Assembly: GCA_023168345.1 (NCBI GenBank)
Contig: AP025689.1
Coordinates: 804,001-868,000 of the forward strand
From: Lysinibacillus sp. PLM2
Lineage (GTDB): Bacteria; Bacillota; Bacilli; Bacillales_A; Planococcaceae
Length of the DNA stretch: 64,000 nucleotides
Direction of reading: 5' to 3'
Positions within the stretch are counted from its first letter, which is position 1; every line of letters begins with the position of its first letter. The notes under the pieces are model-generated. The model was not told the origin of the DNA, made no database searches, and worked only from the letters and a program-made list of their open reading frames with translations. This document shows positions 63,851 to 64,000 of this stretch, one piece after another. A program made the translations under genes and the position numbers.

Positions 63851-63931
63851 TTACTTAATTAGTAAAATTTTTAAGATAGTTAAGACCAACAGGACGATGC
63901 CAGCAATATCTGATGAAAACAGTACAAACAT
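63851..63931 (-). CDS. Possible 26-residue hydrophobic peptide
   Basis: A minus-strand frame encodes MFVLFSSDIAGIVLLVLTIL plus KILLIK: one membrane helix with a lysine end, the build of small type I toxins or holin-like peptides. No strong ribosome site is visible. It ends 1 bp from the stop of the opposite small frame. Confidence 0.25.
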   Translation of the reverse strand: MFVLFSSDIAGIVLLVLTILKILLIK

Positions 63932-64000
63932 TACATAATTGAAATTTGCCTACATAAGATGCATATGTCGCAAAAACTAAATCACACACAAAAATACTGA

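Overview
The window looks like chromosomal DNA of a low-GC, Gram-positive Bacillales bacterium, most like the Lysinibacillus/Solibacillus group (Planococcaceae). The reasons are AT-rich genes with strong GGAGG-type ribosome sites and frequent TTG/GTG starts, two S-layer-homology (SLH) proteins, a ComK-type competence regulator, a GlpP antiterminator, and many short dispersed and tandem repeats. The genus is an inference. No rRNA, tRNA, CRISPR array, prophage or complete integrase was found.

Layout. 1-336 is the 3' end of a TolC-like gene. 337-14405 is a catabolic block. It holds an IS21 element (526-2895, inserted in the loop of a hairpin) and a minus-strand operon of aspartase-like lyase, aldehyde dehydrogenase and zinc alcohol dehydrogenase, divergent from an IclR regulator. 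An AraC regulator then stands divergent from a plus-strand operon of enolase-superfamily dehydratase/racemase, AldA-like dehydrogenase, iron alcohol dehydrogenase and BCCT transporter. The block ends with a second copy of the same 174-bp TolC-like gene tail (14406-14579).

15262-29418 is a nitrogen-compound region. Two paralogous guanidino-group hydrolases (arginine deiminase/DDAH-like) flank an amino-acid ABC transporter and a frameshifted insertion sequence; the first paralogue apparently starts at ATT. After ParB-like genes, a LysR regulator stands divergent from an operon of a creatinase-like M24 protein lacking metal ligands and a complete PotABCD-type transporter. Together these suggest uptake and hydrolysis of guanidino, amide or polyamine-like compounds (inference).

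29438-38888 is a patchwork of accessory genes. A serine hydrolase lies between IS3 remnants, followed by a SEC-C protein. Uma2-nuclease and HTH-ImmA genes lie between two copies of a palindromic MITE-like repeat. Next come a lipoprotein gene whose 3' tail is duplicated 6.2 kb away, and a two-gene pair resembling DUF6978 and DUF1828/1829 proteins.

39168-47544 has an SLH protein, then GlpP, a leader terminator and a UgpBAEC-like glycerol-phosphate ABC operon with a TIM-barrel enzyme and a HAD phosphatase. 47711-52340 is a tandem array of about 41 hairpin-forming 52-bp units, split by a second IS21 element with a 6-bp target duplication. 52469-59471 carries a NERD nuclease-like protein, ComK and a small sigma factor (convergent), gamma-glutamyltransferase, and a larger SLH protein whose helical region is an internal duplication. 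59610-61467 is a group IIC intron inserted right after a terminator. From 61540 to about 63535 there are two further tandem arrays: 103-bp units made of 21-bp subunits, and 102/142-bp units with a nested hairpin. The last 460 bases hold no clear gene.
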